A DNA stretch of 64,000 bases from Methanovulcanius yangii (GTDB lineage Archaea; Halobacteriota; Methanomicrobia; Methanomicrobiales; Methanomicrobiaceae). The notes under the pieces were generated by a model. It was not told where the DNA came from and ran no database searches. It was given only the letters and a program-made list of their open reading frames with translations. The stretch's first letter is position 1, and each line of letters starts with the position of its first letter. Shown here in pieces: positions 35,651 through 44,758 of the stretch. Location: NCBI RefSeq assembly GCF_018687785.1, contig NZ_LTBL01000001.1, positions 2,099,780 through 2,163,779 on the forward strand, given 5' to 3'. A program made the position numbers and the translations under genes.

Positions 35651-36527
35651 GGCCCTAAGAAAACAGGGCTACCAGTTCTTTTCTCCCTCGTCATCGGCGG
35701 CGCTCAAGCCATGCATGTGGAACAAACGGACGCTGCGGGGCGGGGACATGTGCTATAAGGCACAGTTCTACGGGATTTCGAGCCACCGCTGCGTCCAGAT
35801 GACCCCGACCCTCAAGTGTAACCAGCGCTGCCTCTTCTGCTGGCGCTCGATGGAATACGAGGTCGTGGAAGAGGAGGAGTGTCCGCCCGAGGTGATCGTG
35901 GCAAACCTCTACAAGCTCCAGAAGAAGGCCCTTGCCGGGTACAACCCGGTGGCCGGAGGCGGCACCGACGAGACCCTCTGGGAGGAGGCGCTCGCCCCCG
36001 ACATGGCGGCGATCTCCCTCTCCGGGGAGCCGACCTGCTACTCCCGCCTCCCCGAACTCGTCGATATGCTCAACGCACGGGACTTTACGACCTTCGTCGT
36101 CACGAACGGCACCCGGCCGTGGGTCCTGGAGAAGGTCCACCCGTACCAGACCTATGTCTCGCTCGACGCCCCGGACAAGGAGACCTACCTGAAGGTCTGC
36201 CGCCCGATGGAGGACTACTGGGAGGATATCCGGACGTCCCTCTCCCTCCTCGGATCCCGCCGGTCGGCGATCCGCGTCACCGTGGTGAAGGGCCTCAACG
36301 ACTTCGCTCCCGAGAAGTATGCGGCGATGATCCAGGACTCGGGTCCCGACTACGTCGAGGTGAAGGGGTACATGTACCTCGGGTACAGCCGGAACCGTCT
36401 CGAGCGGCACAACATGCCGGATCATGCGGAGGTGCGGGACTTCGCGAGCGAAATTGCGAAATACTGTGATTATGATATGTACGACGAGAGCCCGATATCA
36501 CGGGTGGTGTGCCTGACACGGCGGTAA
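35631..36527 (+). CDS. taw1: 4-demethylwyosine synthase TYW1 (radical SAM)
   Basis: Makes the tricyclic imidazopurine of wyosine at position 37 of tRNA-Phe from N1-methylguanosine and pyruvate. The radical SAM motif is [10 protein letters not shown] (Cx3Cx2C), and further cysteines in the N-terminal part (SSHRCVQ and CMWNKR) fit the second cluster of TYW1. [15 protein letters not shown] and VTNGTRP are family blocks. ATG 35631 overlaps the argS end by 20 bases; 298 residues is the normal archaeal size. An upstream ATG (35577) would add an Arg-rich stretch out of argS and is rejected. Confidence 0.94.
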   Translation: MQSEACKALRKQGYQFFSPSSSAALKPCMWNKRTLRGGDMCYKAQFYGISSHRCVQMTPTLKCNQRCLFCWRSMEYEVVEEEECPPEVIVANLYKLQKKALAGYNPVAGGGTDETLWEEALAPDMAAISLSGEPTCYSRLPELVDMLNARDFTTFVVTNGTRPWVLEKVHPYQTYVSLDAPDKETYLKVCRPMEDYWEDIRTSLSLLGSRRSAIRVTVVKGLNDFAPEKYAAMIQDSGPDYVEVKGYMYLGYSRNRLERHNMPDHAEVRDFASEIAKYCDYDMYDESPISRVVCLTRR

Positions 36528-36529
36528 AT

Positions 36530-38110
36530 ATGAGATTTAATGCAGAAGAATTCAGGGAGCTTTCACGGACGGACTTTGAACACGCATGGCACCGGGGCCC
36601 CTCGGTCGTCGACCCCGTCGGCCCTGCGGACCGGTACCCGAGAAACATGTTCCGGCGTGCACAGGCGCACCCGATCGCGGAGACGATCCAGCGCCTGCGT
36701 GAGGTCTACCTTTCCATCGGCTTCGACGAGGCGCGGGTGCCGCTCTTCATCGAGGAGCAGGATGTGTACCGGCAGTTCGGACCCGAGGCCTCGGCGGTCC
36801 TCGACCGGGTCTTTTATCTGGGCGGCCTCCCGCGCCCGAACGTCGGCATCGGAAAGGAGCGGACGGCAAGGATCGAGGAGCTTCTCGGCCGCACCCTCGG
36901 CGAGGACGGCGAGGAGCGCCTGCGAAAGACCCTTCACGCCTACAAGAAGTCTGAGATCGACGGGGACGAGCTGACCTTTGAGCTTGCAAAGGTCCTCGAC
37001 TGTGACGACGGGCTCGTCGTGCGAATCATGGAGGAGGTCTTCCCCGAGTTCCGCGAGCTTGCCCCCGAGTCGTCCCGGACGACGCTTCGCTCCCACATGA
37101 CCTCAGGGTGGTTCATCTCGCTCGGGGCGATGTGGGACAAGCTTCCCCACCCGATCATGCAGTTCTCCATCGACCGCTGCTTCCGCCGCGAACAGGAGGA
37201 GGGGCCGACGAGGCTCATGACCTACCACTCCGCCTCCTGTATCATGGCAGGCGAGCACATCACCGTCGAGGACGGGAAGGCCGTCGCGGCGGCGCTCCTC
37301 TCCGCCTTCGGGTTTACGGACTTTGAGTTCCGTCCCGATGAGAAGCGCTCCAAATACTATATCCCCGACACCCAGACCGAGGTCTACGCCCGCCACCCGA
37401 CGCACGGCTGGGTGGAGGTCGCAACCTTCGGCATGTACTCCCCCTCGGCGCTTGCCGAGTACGGCGTCGAGGTGCCGGTGATGAACCTCGGCCTCGGGGT
37501 CGAACGTCTCGCGATGATCGAGTACGAGGCCGAGGACGTGCGAAAGCTCACCCATCCACAGTTCTTCCCCCGCGAGTTCTCCGACCTCGACCTCGCAAAG
37601 GGCATCGGACTCCGGGAGGCGCCGTCGACGCCCGCCGGGATGGCAATTGCAGGCGCGATCGTTGCGGCGGGGACCGCACACGCCGCCGAGGAGAGCCCGT
37701 GCTCCTTCGAGGCATGGGAAGGCGCCATCGGCGATGTGCGGCTCCGCGTGTATGTCGAGGAAGAGGAGGAGAACTCGAAGCTCTGCGGTCCTGCCGTCTT
37801 TAACGAGATCTTTGTCGAAAAGGGCCGCATCCTCGGGGTGCCCGACACCGAGAAGTTTGAGGGTGTCCGCAAAAACGGCGCCGCAACCGGGATCTCCTAC
37901 CTCGAGGCGGTCGCAAACCTCGCCGCATCCCGCATCGAGGAGGCGGCGCAGGCCGGGGAGCCCGCCCGTGTGCAGGTGAAGATGGTGAAGATCCCCTCCG
38001 AAGTGAACCTGAAGATCGACGAGTACGTGATGCGCTACATCACCGACAACAACAAGAAGATCGATGTCCGCGGCCCCGTCTTCTTCGCGGTGCGCTCGGA
38101 GATCCTCTGA
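36530..38110 (+). CDS. sepS: O-phosphoserine-tRNA(Cys) ligase SepRS
   Basis: Class II synthetase that charges tRNA-Cys with O-phosphoserine, the first step of the tRNA-dependent cysteine pathway of methanogens. It begins [20 protein letters not shown], a characteristic SepRS opening. Class II motif 2 is in [13 protein letters not shown] and motif 3 in [12 protein letters not shown]. Length 526 is normal. I chose ATG 36530, two bases after the taw1 stop; the GTG at 36509 lies within taw1. The partner SepCysS is not in the window. Confidence 0.96.
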   Translation: MRFNAEEFRELSRTDFEHAWHRGPSVVDPVGPADRYPRNMFRRAQAHPIAETIQRLREVYLSIGFDEARVPLFIEEQDVYRQFGPEASAVLDRVFYLGGLPRPNVGIGKERTARIEELLGRTLGEDGEERLRKTLHAYKKSEIDGDELTFELAKVLDCDDGLVVRIMEEVFPEFRELAPESSRTTLRSHMTSGWFISLGAMWDKLPHPIMQFSIDRCFRREQEEGPTRLMTYHSASCIMAGEHITVEDGKAVAAALLSAFGFTDFEFRPDEKRSKYYIPDTQTEVYARHPTHGWVEVATFGMYSPSALAEYGVEVPVMNLGLGVERLAMIEYEAEDVRKLTHPQFFPREFSDLDLAKGIGLREAPSTPAGMAIAGAIVAAGTAHAAEESPCSFEAWEGAIGDVRLRVYVEEEEENSKLCGPAVFNEIFVEKGRILGVPDTEKFEGVRKNGAATGISYLEAVANLAASRIEEAAQAGEPARVQVKMVKIPSEVNLKIDEYVMRYITDNNKKIDVRGPVFFAVRSEIL

Positions 38111-38219
38111 TTTTTTTATCTGGCGATTTTTGTCCTGTTTGCCGGCCATCCTCCGCGCAGGCTCGCCGGAGAGGCCATCCTGAAAGCTATAAGCCCGTAT
38201 CTCTCCTATGCTCTCCCAT
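38111..38219 (+). terminator. Poly-T terminator after sepS
   Basis: A seven-T run (38112-38118) directly follows the sepS stop and is the likely end of the aRF1-argS-taw1-sepS transcript. The rest of the interval holds a weak promoter for the DUF2070 gene (GCTATAAGC near 38187). Confidence 0.55.
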
Positions 38220-39971
38220 ATGACCGGGAGCACCGCGACCCAGCTGGAGGGCCTCTCCTCTCTTATCATGACCGCCCCTACGTGGAAGCGGTCGGCGGCG
38301 ATCATGGTGCTTCTCGGGGTCGCCATCGAGTTCATGGCATGGCTGGGGGGCCTCGACCCCCATGACTTCGGGGCCCATTTCGGGCTTTTGGGGTTCACCC
38401 TGCCCGGCCTCATCGCGCTTGGCCTGACCCGCCCGCTGGTCCGGATGTACGGCAGGGACATCACGTGGGACTGGTCGGGGCTCATCGCCCTCATCGCGCT
38501 CGTCATCTGCGTCATCGTCTCCTATACCCCGCTCCTCCTCTTTGCCCGCGACTATCTCCCGCTCTTCTACGCGTCGTCCCTCGGGATCATCTTCGCGGTC
38601 CGCCTGCTCCTCCTCGTGACCGTCGTCGACCGCTCCGTCGCCCGGATGCTCGCCCCGGCGCTTATCCAGAGCCTCTTTGCCACCCTCTTCTGGGCGACCG
38701 TCATCCCCGGCATCCTCGTCTACTCGGTCGTGCTGCACATCTTCCTCGGGCTGGGGACGTGGTTCATCGTCTGGATTCTTGAGCGGCCGATGAAGGCGGC
38801 GCTCGGCGTTTCGCCCTTGGCCTTCGCAAACGCCTTCATGGCGTACCTCATTGAGGGGTCGCACGCATTGGAGGAGTTCTTCCGCGAGATGGGGGAAGCC
38901 GTCCGGGTTGAACAGGCGACGATCTTCTTCCGGCGGGAGGGGAAGGAGGAGGCGGTCTTCACCGTCCCCGGTGTTCATCCCGGCCCCCTCGGCGAGATCG
39001 GCGGGTCGAACCTGCCGAAGATCCTCTATGATGCGCTCGGATGCCCGGCGGTGATCGCCCACGGGGCCTCGACGCATGACTTCAATCCCGTCTCTGCATC
39101 GGAGATCGAAAAAGTGGTCGCCGCGGTCGAAGAGGGGCGGCGGACCGCGACATGGTCGGCGACGGCGACGCAGCCGGTGCGGGCCGATTCGGGGTCGGTC
39201 TCCGTCCTTGCGCAGGCGTTCGGCGACACCGCACTTCTCGTTGCGACCCGCTCGCCCCTCATCACCGACGACCTCGACTACGCCGTCGGCCTTGCCATCA
39301 TGAAGGCGGGCGAGCGGCACTTCGCCCATGTCGCCTTCGTCGATGCGCACAATTCCTTCCCCTGCCTCCCCCCGCCCGTCCTTCTCGCAAGTCCCCTCGC
39401 GGAGGAGTACCGGGAGGCGGCGGAGGAGGCGTTTGCTGCGCTTGTGGATGCCCCGCAGGTCCCGTTCGCGGCAGGGTTTGCCCGCGTTGACGTCCCGTTC
39501 ACACGGGAGGAGGGCTTCGGCGACCTCGGCATCATGGCGATGGTTGTTCGCACGGACGACAAGGAGGCACTCTATCTGGTCTTCGACGGGAACAATATCC
39601 ACGAGGGCGTCCGCGACGAGCTGCGAGATATGTTTTTGGAGGACTTCGACGAGTGCGAGATCATGACCTCCGATACTCATGTGGTCAACACCGTCTCCGG
39701 GATGAATCCCGTCGGCCTCGCAGTCCCGCTGGAATCATTTTCTCCCCTTGCCCGTGAGGCGGCCGACCTCGCCCGGGCGGACGCAGCTCCTGCATCGGCC
39801 GCCGGGACGACAGCCACCTGCAGGGATATCGTTGTATTCGGGTCCCAGCGGATCACCCAGCTTGCCGGGCTCGTGACCGGCAGTGTCGGGATTGTCGCCC
39901 CCCTTGCCCTTGTCATCCTGATCGTCGCTTTTCTCTCGACGGTGACGGTCTTTTTCCTCCTTGCCGGATGA
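38220..39971 (+). CDS. DUF2070 family membrane protein
   Basis: Archaeal membrane protein family of unknown function. The 583-residue protein has about six N-terminal transmembrane helices (residues about 25-190), a large soluble domain (about 220-540) with conserved-looking PGVHPGPLGEIGGSNLP, IAHGASTHDFN and AFVDAHNSF segments, and one or two helices at the C-terminus (IVAPLALVILIVAFLSTVTVFFLL). The His/Asp-rich motifs of the soluble domain suggest a metal site or hydrolase, but this is unproven. ATG 38220 is preferred; ATG 38208 is possible. Confidence 0.85.
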   Translation: MTGSTATQLEGLSSLIMTAPTWKRSAAIMVLLGVAIEFMAWLGGLDPHDFGAHFGLLGFTLPGLIALGLTRPLVRMYGRDITWDWSGLIALIALVICVIVSYTPLLLFARDYLPLFYASSLGIIFAVRLLLLVTVVDRSVARMLAPALIQSLFATLFWATVIPGILVYSVVLHIFLGLGTWFIVWILERPMKAALGVSPLAFANAFMAYLIEGSHALEEFFREMGEAVRVEQATIFFRREGKEEAVFTVPGVHPGPLGEIGGSNLPKILYDALGCPAVIAHGASTHDFNPVSASEIEKVVAAVEEGRRTATWSATATQPVRADSGSVSVLAQAFGDTALLVATRSPLITDDLDYAVGLAIMKAGERHFAHVAFVDAHNSFPCLPPPVLLASPLAEEYREAAEEAFAALVDAPQVPFAAGFARVDVPFTREEGFGDLGIMAMVVRTDDKEALYLVFDGNNIHEGVRDELRDMFLEDFDECEIMTSDTHVVNTVSGMNPVGLAVPLESFSPLAREAADLARADAAPASAAGTTATCRDIVVFGSQRITQLAGLVTGSVGIVAPLALVILIVAFLSTVTVFFLLAG

Positions 39972-40141
39972 CCGTGTTCTGTACGGGGGAAAGACGGGGC
40001 TCCTCCGCAGGATAAGATGGAGGAATATCCCGCCCCTGCTTCAAGGCTCGCGGCGGCGGGAGAGAAAAGACGAACAACTGGTTCTGAAAGACCTGGGAAT
40101 CGTGAAGGAAATTTTTGAAAAGAGTATTTTGCGGGAGGAAT

Positions 40142-40330
40142 TCAGGTAATTTTCTCCCGCTGTTCCCGGGCGGCGACGAGGATGGGGGCAATCGTCTTTG
40201 AATAGACGCTTCGTTTTGCCAGCCGTGCCAGGCGGCGGACATAATGGATGTGGGCAATCTGTATGCCGATCAAAAGACCGAAACAGATGGAAACAATGGC
40301 TATCAGCAGTGCGTTTACCAGGTCGATCAT
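40142..40330 (-). CDS. Small membrane protein, unknown
   Basis: A 62-residue frame with one transmembrane helix (ALLIAIVSICFGLLIGIQI) followed by a basic cytoplasmic tail (HYVRRLARLAKRS, AAREQREKIT). Not recognised. It lies 67 bases downstream of another small membrane protein on the same strand, and the two may be co-transcribed. Supported by the helix-plus-basic-tail pattern and clean spacing only. Confidence 0.55.
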   Translation of the reverse strand: MIDLVNALLIAIVSICFGLLIGIQIAHIHYVRRLARLAKRSVYSKTIAPILVAAREQREKIT

Positions 40331-40397
40331 GCGTATCTTCTTCCTTCTCCGGTCACGTTCTCGTATTCAGCGGTCTTATAGGTCTCCCGCGGTCTCT

Positions 40398-40574
40398 TCA
40401 GCTCTGCTGCTCGAGCTCATCGATGAGGGGCTCGAGGGAGTCGGTCTCCTGGCAGGCGTCGGCCACCGTGAGAAACCGCCCGTTGAAGTGGGCGGTCAGA
40501 CCCACGTAGCCGAGGATTACCCCGAGAACCGAAGATATTGCCATGATTCCCAGGTAGAGCCAAATATCACTCAT
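40398..40574 (-). CDS. Small membrane protein, unknown
   Basis: A 58-residue frame starting MSDIWLYLGIMAISSVLGVILGYVG, one transmembrane helix with glycine spacing, then a short acidic tail ending LEPLIDELEQQS. I chose ATG 40574 because the 50 residues upstream in the same frame read as a Pro/Arg-rich non-coding stretch. Not recognised. It is divergent from the next membrane protein gene. Confidence 0.55.
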   Translation of the reverse strand: MSDIWLYLGIMAISSVLGVILGYVGLTAHFNGRFLTVADACQETDSLEPLIDELEQQS

Positions 40575-40681
40575 TTCCAACGATAAGGGATACGCCCTCC
40601 CGCCCATTAACCTTTTTCTCATCTCCGTGAGGCCGGAAGAGGGCAGGAGGATTGATAGGAACGAAGGATGTATCTTCCTGC

Positions 40682-40972
40682 ATGAGTTCATCGGACCCAT
40701 CCGGCCAGCCCTCCGGCGGGACATCGGGATGTCCCTGGATACGGTGGGGCTTTGCCGGCGGGGTGGCGGGGCTTGCGGTCACCTTTCTTGTCTACGCAGG
40801 GGCATTCTTCGTGGCATTCGGCAACCCCACCCCGTTCGCCCTTGCCTATCTTGCATTCGTGGAGAGCTTTACGGCATACTTCGGTCCTGCCTGGTGCATG
40901 TTCGGCGGGTTTGCCGCCGGCGCCTGGCTCGCATGCCGCAGGAGGACCGGGATTACGGACGAGGTCCCGTGA
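40682..40972 (+). CDS. Small membrane protein with two helices, unknown
   Basis: 96 residues from ATG 40682 (MSSSDPSGQPSGG). A Ser/Gly/Pro-rich start precedes two hydrophobic segments (GFAGGVAGLAVTFLVYAGAFF and AYFGPAWCMFGGFAAGAWLAC). Not recognised. The longer frame from ATG 40652 is possible. Frames on the other strand and in another phase across the same bases look less protein-like (Pro/Arg-rich), so this reading is preferred. Confidence 0.5.
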   Translation: MSSSDPSGQPSGGTSGCPWIRWGFAGGVAGLAVTFLVYAGAFFVAFGNPTPFALAYLAFVESFTAYFGPAWCMFGGFAAGAWLACRRRTGITDEVP

Positions 40973-40997
40973 TCCGGACAGCAGGGAATATCCCGGC

Positions 40998-41351
40998 CTA
41001 ATCATAGCTCCGGTCGATATCCTCGTCGGTCTCTTCGGAGACGAGCGGAGTGACAAGGGTGATGTCCACTCCCCCGAAGATCCCCGCCGCAATGTTGTAG
41101 ATGACCGCAACAATCGCTCCCGCAAGAAAGCCGGCGACGGCATAGACGAGGGTCATCACGAAGATCGCCACGAGTGCCATGAGGAGGCATCCGCCGTGAG
41201 CGAGGGGAGAAATATCCAGAAACGGCATCGCCGCCATCGCGATGAGGCCGAGAAAGACCGTCAGCACGGCAACGATGAATCCGACGATGAGCGAGATGGC
41301 GGCAAACATTTTGGCCATCGAAAGCACCCCGATACTGCGTATTTCTGTCAT
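40998..41351 (-). CDS. Membrane protein with two or three helices, unknown
   Basis: 117 residues from ATG 41351, preceded by an AGAGG ribosome-binding site. Hydrophobic segments AAISLIVGFIVAVLTVFLGLI and LLMALVAIFVMTLVYAVAGFLAGAIVAVIY, then an acidic C-terminus (EETDEDIDRSYD). The overall pattern (MTEIRSIGVLSMAKMFA, then helices with GFLAGAIVAVIYNI) recurs in small archaeal membrane proteins of unknown role. It is divergent from phosphoribulokinase. Confidence 0.7.
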   Translation of the reverse strand: MTEIRSIGVLSMAKMFAAISLIVGFIVAVLTVFLGLIAMAAMPFLDISPLAHGGCLLMALVAIFVMTLVYAVAGFLAGAIVAVIYNIAAGIFGGVDITLVTPLVSEETDEDIDRSYD

Positions 41352-41480
41352 GTGGCAGCCTCTTACCAATGCACCCAGATATGCATGCGCCTACATATAC
41401 CTTGGTCCCCTCAGGAAGGGTGAGGGTTGACCCGGACGGACAGAAGCACTTTTTTCCCCGGCGCACCGAGTCTTGGTAAT

Positions 41481-42458
41481 ATGGACGGGGAACGGCTGAG
41501 TTTTACGCGGACGATTGCGTCATCGGACTGTATCTTCATCATCGGGGTCGCGGGTGACTCGGGGTCGGGCAAGACCACGTTTACCCGGGCGCTGCGCGAG
41601 ATCTTCGGGGAAGGCCTCGTCTCCACCATCACGATGGACGACTACCATACCCTCGACCGGGCGGCACGGGCGAGGGAGGGGATCACGCCCCTGCACCCCG
41701 ATGCCAACAACATCGCCCTGCTGGAACAGCATCTTGCCGACCTGAAGGCGGGACGGACCATTCAAAAACCGGTCTACAACCATGACACGGGGACGATCGA
41801 GGGGCCCGTGCCCTTTTCTCCCACGAAGATCATCATCGTCGAGGGTCTCCATCCGCTCAGCACTCCTGCCCTCAGGGCGCACCTGGATGTGACGCTCTTC
41901 GTCGACCCGGGGGACGAGGTGAAGCATGCATGGAAGATCGCACGGGATGTCGGCGACCGGGGCTACCGCCGGGAGGATGTCCTTGCAGAGATCGAGGCGC
42001 GAAAACCCGACTACGAGGCCTATGTGGCGCCGCAGAAGAACCATGCCGACGCCATTCTCCGGGTCTCTCCGTCGGCGTATGACTCGAAGGGCACCCGCGG
42101 GATGTATGCCGTCACCCTCATTCAGGAGCAGTTCGACCACACGGTCAGGAACATCACCCTCCCGCTGGACCTCTTCGCGATGACCTCGCTTGCGGAGCGT
42201 GACTTTGCGATTGCTTTCCGGGCCGAGCGTCTGAACGGCAGACGGATGGGGGCCGTCACCTTCGACGGGGAATTCCGGTATGAAGTGGTCCGTCGACTGG
42301 AAGAGGCGGTCGAGGAGCAGACCGGGGTCCATCCGATTCGCATCTTCGAGGGGAAGGAGTATGTGACCGCGACCGAGGCGGTGAGCCTGATCCTCGCATG
42401 GCGCATCATCAACCGGAGAATCTTCATCGAGGAGTCCGGGCCCGGCTGCAGGACATAA
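41481..42458 (+). CDS. prk: Archaeal phosphoribulokinase / uridine kinase family
   Basis: P-loop kinase of 325 residues. Walker A is GVAGDSGSGKTTFTR; TMDDYHTLDR carries the catalytic aspartates of the PRK/uridine-kinase fold; IVEGLHPL is the lid-proximal motif seen in PRK. The C-terminal half (HADAILRVSPS, ITLPLDLFAM) matches methanogen PRK-type proteins rather than uridine kinase. In Methanospirillum a PRK of this group works with form III RuBisCO in the reductive hexulose-phosphate pathway. ATG 41481 is chosen; an upstream TTG at 41427 would add 18 unlikely residues. No RuBisCO gene is in the window. Confidence 0.87.
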   Translation: MDGERLSFTRTIASSDCIFIIGVAGDSGSGKTTFTRALREIFGEGLVSTITMDDYHTLDRAARAREGITPLHPDANNIALLEQHLADLKAGRTIQKPVYNHDTGTIEGPVPFSPTKIIIVEGLHPLSTPALRAHLDVTLFVDPGDEVKHAWKIARDVGDRGYRREDVLAEIEARKPDYEAYVAPQKNHADAILRVSPSAYDSKGTRGMYAVTLIQEQFDHTVRNITLPLDLFAMTSLAERDFAIAFRAERLNGRRMGAVTFDGEFRYEVVRRLEEAVEEQTGVHPIRIFEGKEYVTATEAVSLILAWRIINRRIFIEESGPGCRT

Positions 42459-42490
42459 TCACCCTCCGTCGGCTCCGGGAAACCGGGTGA

Positions 42491-44758
42491 TCAGGCATTC
42501 CCACGATTGATACATTCCAGGAGGGCAAGGGCGCCCCCCTTGTCGAGGGGGCTGTTGCCGCTGCCGCATTTTGGTGAGTAGATGCACGAGGGGCACCCTT
42601 CCTCGCACCGGCACCCGCGAATCATCTCTTCCGTCGACGCCGCAAGGCGGCAGAAGCGTTCGAATGCCTTCTCGGCAAGCCCGACGCCCCCCGCATACCC
42701 GTCGTAGATGAGGACCGCGGGGTTGCCGGCGCCGGGGAAGGAGACGGAGGAGATGCCGCCAAGATCCCACCGGTCACAGAGGACGTGGGCGGGCATCATC
42801 GCTATCAGGGCATGTTCCAGGGCGTGCAGGGCACCGGCGCTGTCGTGCCCCTTCGCTTCGATCTCCTCGATGACCTCCCCTGCAAAGGTGATGAGTATCG
42901 CCCGGGTTTCAAAGGTCCGTTCCGGGAGGGAGAGGGGGCGGGTGCCGACAAGGTCGCCGAACCGGGTGATATGGTATGCCGGGACGGATTCCGTGATCGT
43001 CGCAGGCCCGAAAGAGAGCGTGCCCCATGAGGCAGGGACTGTCCGTTCGGCGGCGACCTCCTCCGGGACGGAGTTCGTGATTGCCCGGGTCTGGACGTCC
43101 GTATCATACCGGCGGGCCGTGATCGTGGCCGTCGCGGGGTCGAGATCATCGACGAGATAGGTGACCCCGTGGTGGAGGAAGACCGCACCCGGATGTGCCT
43201 CATGAAATGCCTGCGCCTCGTTCATCGTCTCGAGGAGCGTGCCGCCCGCAAGGAGGCGGTAGGTGTCATGTCCGGTCCCGCTGAGGGAGACCATCTCCGC
43301 CGCACGGCCGGTGCCCGAGTAGACGTATCCGCGCTTCGTGGCGGTGACAAGGCCGCTTCCGGCAAGCGCCGCAAGTATTCCCGGGGCTGCCTGCCCGAAG
43401 AAGGCCTCCGCCTCCGTCCCTTCGAGCGGCATCTCCGCCGCGGCGCACATCAGGTGGCCCGCCATGACATAGGGATTCGCCGCGTCGATGACGGCATCCT
43501 CCACGCCGCCGTTGAAGAATGCGGACGGGTGGGACATGTAATACTGGTCGAGAGGGTCGGTGCCTGCGAGGAGCACCGCAACCGACGTTCCCTCTCCCCG
43601 TCCTGCCCGGCCCGCCCGTTGCCATGTCGCCATGCGGGTGCCGGGAAACCCGGCGAGGAGGACCGCGTCGAGGTCGCCGATGTCAATGCCGACCTCAAGA
43701 GCGCTGGTGGCGATGATGCCCCGGAGGGCTCCGTCCTTCAGGCGTGTCTCGAGTTCCCGCCTCACCGCGGGGAGATAGCCGGCGCGGTATGCGGCAACCT
43801 CCTCCTGCCGTTCGGCAGGGAGATGGCTCCGGGCCGCCTGAAGGAGGGACTCTGCCCCCTGGCGCGAGCCGGTAAAGCAGATCGTCTGGTGTCCTGCATC
43901 CGTGAAATGCTGAAAGAGGGAGGTGGTGGCCCCAAAGAGGCTGCCGGCAGGTTTTCCTGCAGAGGGGTTGTAGAAGAGAAATTCCCGTGCAGAGCGGCTG
44001 GCCTTTCCAGTCACGGGATGGCATGGACGTCCGGTGAGAGCTTCTGCGAACTCCCCCGGGTTGCCGATCGTTGCGGTTGCACAGAGGAACTGCGGCGATG
44101 CGCCATACCGTTGGGCAATTCGCCGGAGCCTTCGAATCAGGAGTGCAGTATGGGCGCCGCTGATCCCCCGGTACCAGTGTGCCTCGTCGATCACGACCAG
44201 CCGGAGGGATTTCCAGAATGCCCGCCATTGGGAATGCCACGCCATGGTGTGATGCAGTTCGTGGGGGTTGGAGAGGATGATCCGGGAGTGTTCTCGGATG
44301 CCCCGGCGCAGATGCTGCGGGGTGTCACCGTCGTAGACCGCTGCGCCGGCGGAAATGCCGGTCGCCGTCTCCATATCACGTATCGTGCGCAGCTGGTCCT
44401 GGGCGAGGGCCTTGGTGGGGTAGAGGAAGAGCACCCGTGCCTCCGGGTCTGCGGCAAGGAAGGTGAAGGCGGGGGTGGTGAAGGCAAGGGTCTTTCCCGA
44501 CGCCGTCGGCGTCGTCAGGATGACATTGTCGCCCCGGTGCAGGGCATCGAAGGTCGCCGACTGATGAGCGTAGAGGGATATCCCCTTGCCGTCGAGGTAC
44601 TGCCGGATCTCTTCGGGGACGGGATTTTCCGGCGGACAATATTCCGGGGGAACGGCCGGGATGTGCTCGACATGAGCAATCCGTCCGGTATGTCGGGGGT
44701 TCCGGAGAAGGGCGGCGCAGGCCGCATCTACATCTCCGATGGCAGACTCCCCCCACAT
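42491..44758 (-). CDS. mrfA: DEAH-box helicase with C-terminal Cys cluster (MrfA/YprA-like, DUF1998)
   Basis: Superfamily 2 DNA helicase of 755 residues, the size of bacterial YprA/MrfA. Walker A is TTPTASGKT (about 82-90), Walker B DEAH at 191-194 (VVIDEAHWYRG), motif III CATATI, and motif VI with QRAGRAGRGE. The C-terminal DUF1998 region ends in a cysteine cluster (CRCEEGCPSCIYSPKC), a metal site needed for MrfA in mitomycin C repair in Bacillus. The next gene upstream, overlapping by 31 bases, encodes an RNase H-fold exonuclease like MrfB. This conserved pairing is the main support for the repair role. It could also be called Hrq1-like. Confidence 0.88.
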   Translation of the reverse strand: MWGESAIGDVDAACAALLRNPRHTGRIAHVEHIPAVPPEYCPPENPVPEEIRQYLDGKGISLYAHQSATFDALHRGDNVILTTPTASGKTLAFTTPAFTFLAADPEARVLFLYPTKALAQDQLRTIRDMETATGISAGAAVYDGDTPQHLRRGIREHSRIILSNPHELHHTMAWHSQWRAFWKSLRLVVIDEAHWYRGISGAHTALLIRRLRRIAQRYGASPQFLCATATIGNPGEFAEALTGRPCHPVTGKASRSAREFLFYNPSAGKPAGSLFGATTSLFQHFTDAGHQTICFTGSRQGAESLLQAARSHLPAERQEEVAAYRAGYLPAVRRELETRLKDGALRGIIATSALEVGIDIGDLDAVLLAGFPGTRMATWQRAGRAGRGEGTSVAVLLAGTDPLDQYYMSHPSAFFNGGVEDAVIDAANPYVMAGHLMCAAAEMPLEGTEAEAFFGQAAPGILAALAGSGLVTATKRGYVYSGTGRAAEMVSLSGTGHDTYRLLAGGTLLETMNEAQAFHEAHPGAVFLHHGVTYLVDDLDPATATITARRYDTDVQTRAITNSVPEEVAAERTVPASWGTLSFGPATITESVPAYHITRFGDLVGTRPLSLPERTFETRAILITFAGEVIEEIEAKGHDSAGALHALEHALIAMMPAHVLCDRWDLGGISSVSFPGAGNPAVLIYDGYAGGVGLAEKAFERFCRLAASTEEMIRGCRCEEGCPSCIYSPKCGSGNSPLDKGGALALLECINRGNA

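Noticed and set aside
40627-41143. Alternative frames over the small membrane-protein gene at 40682-40972
   Set aside because: They are Pro/Arg/Gly-rich without hydrophobic segments; the chosen frame has two membrane helices.
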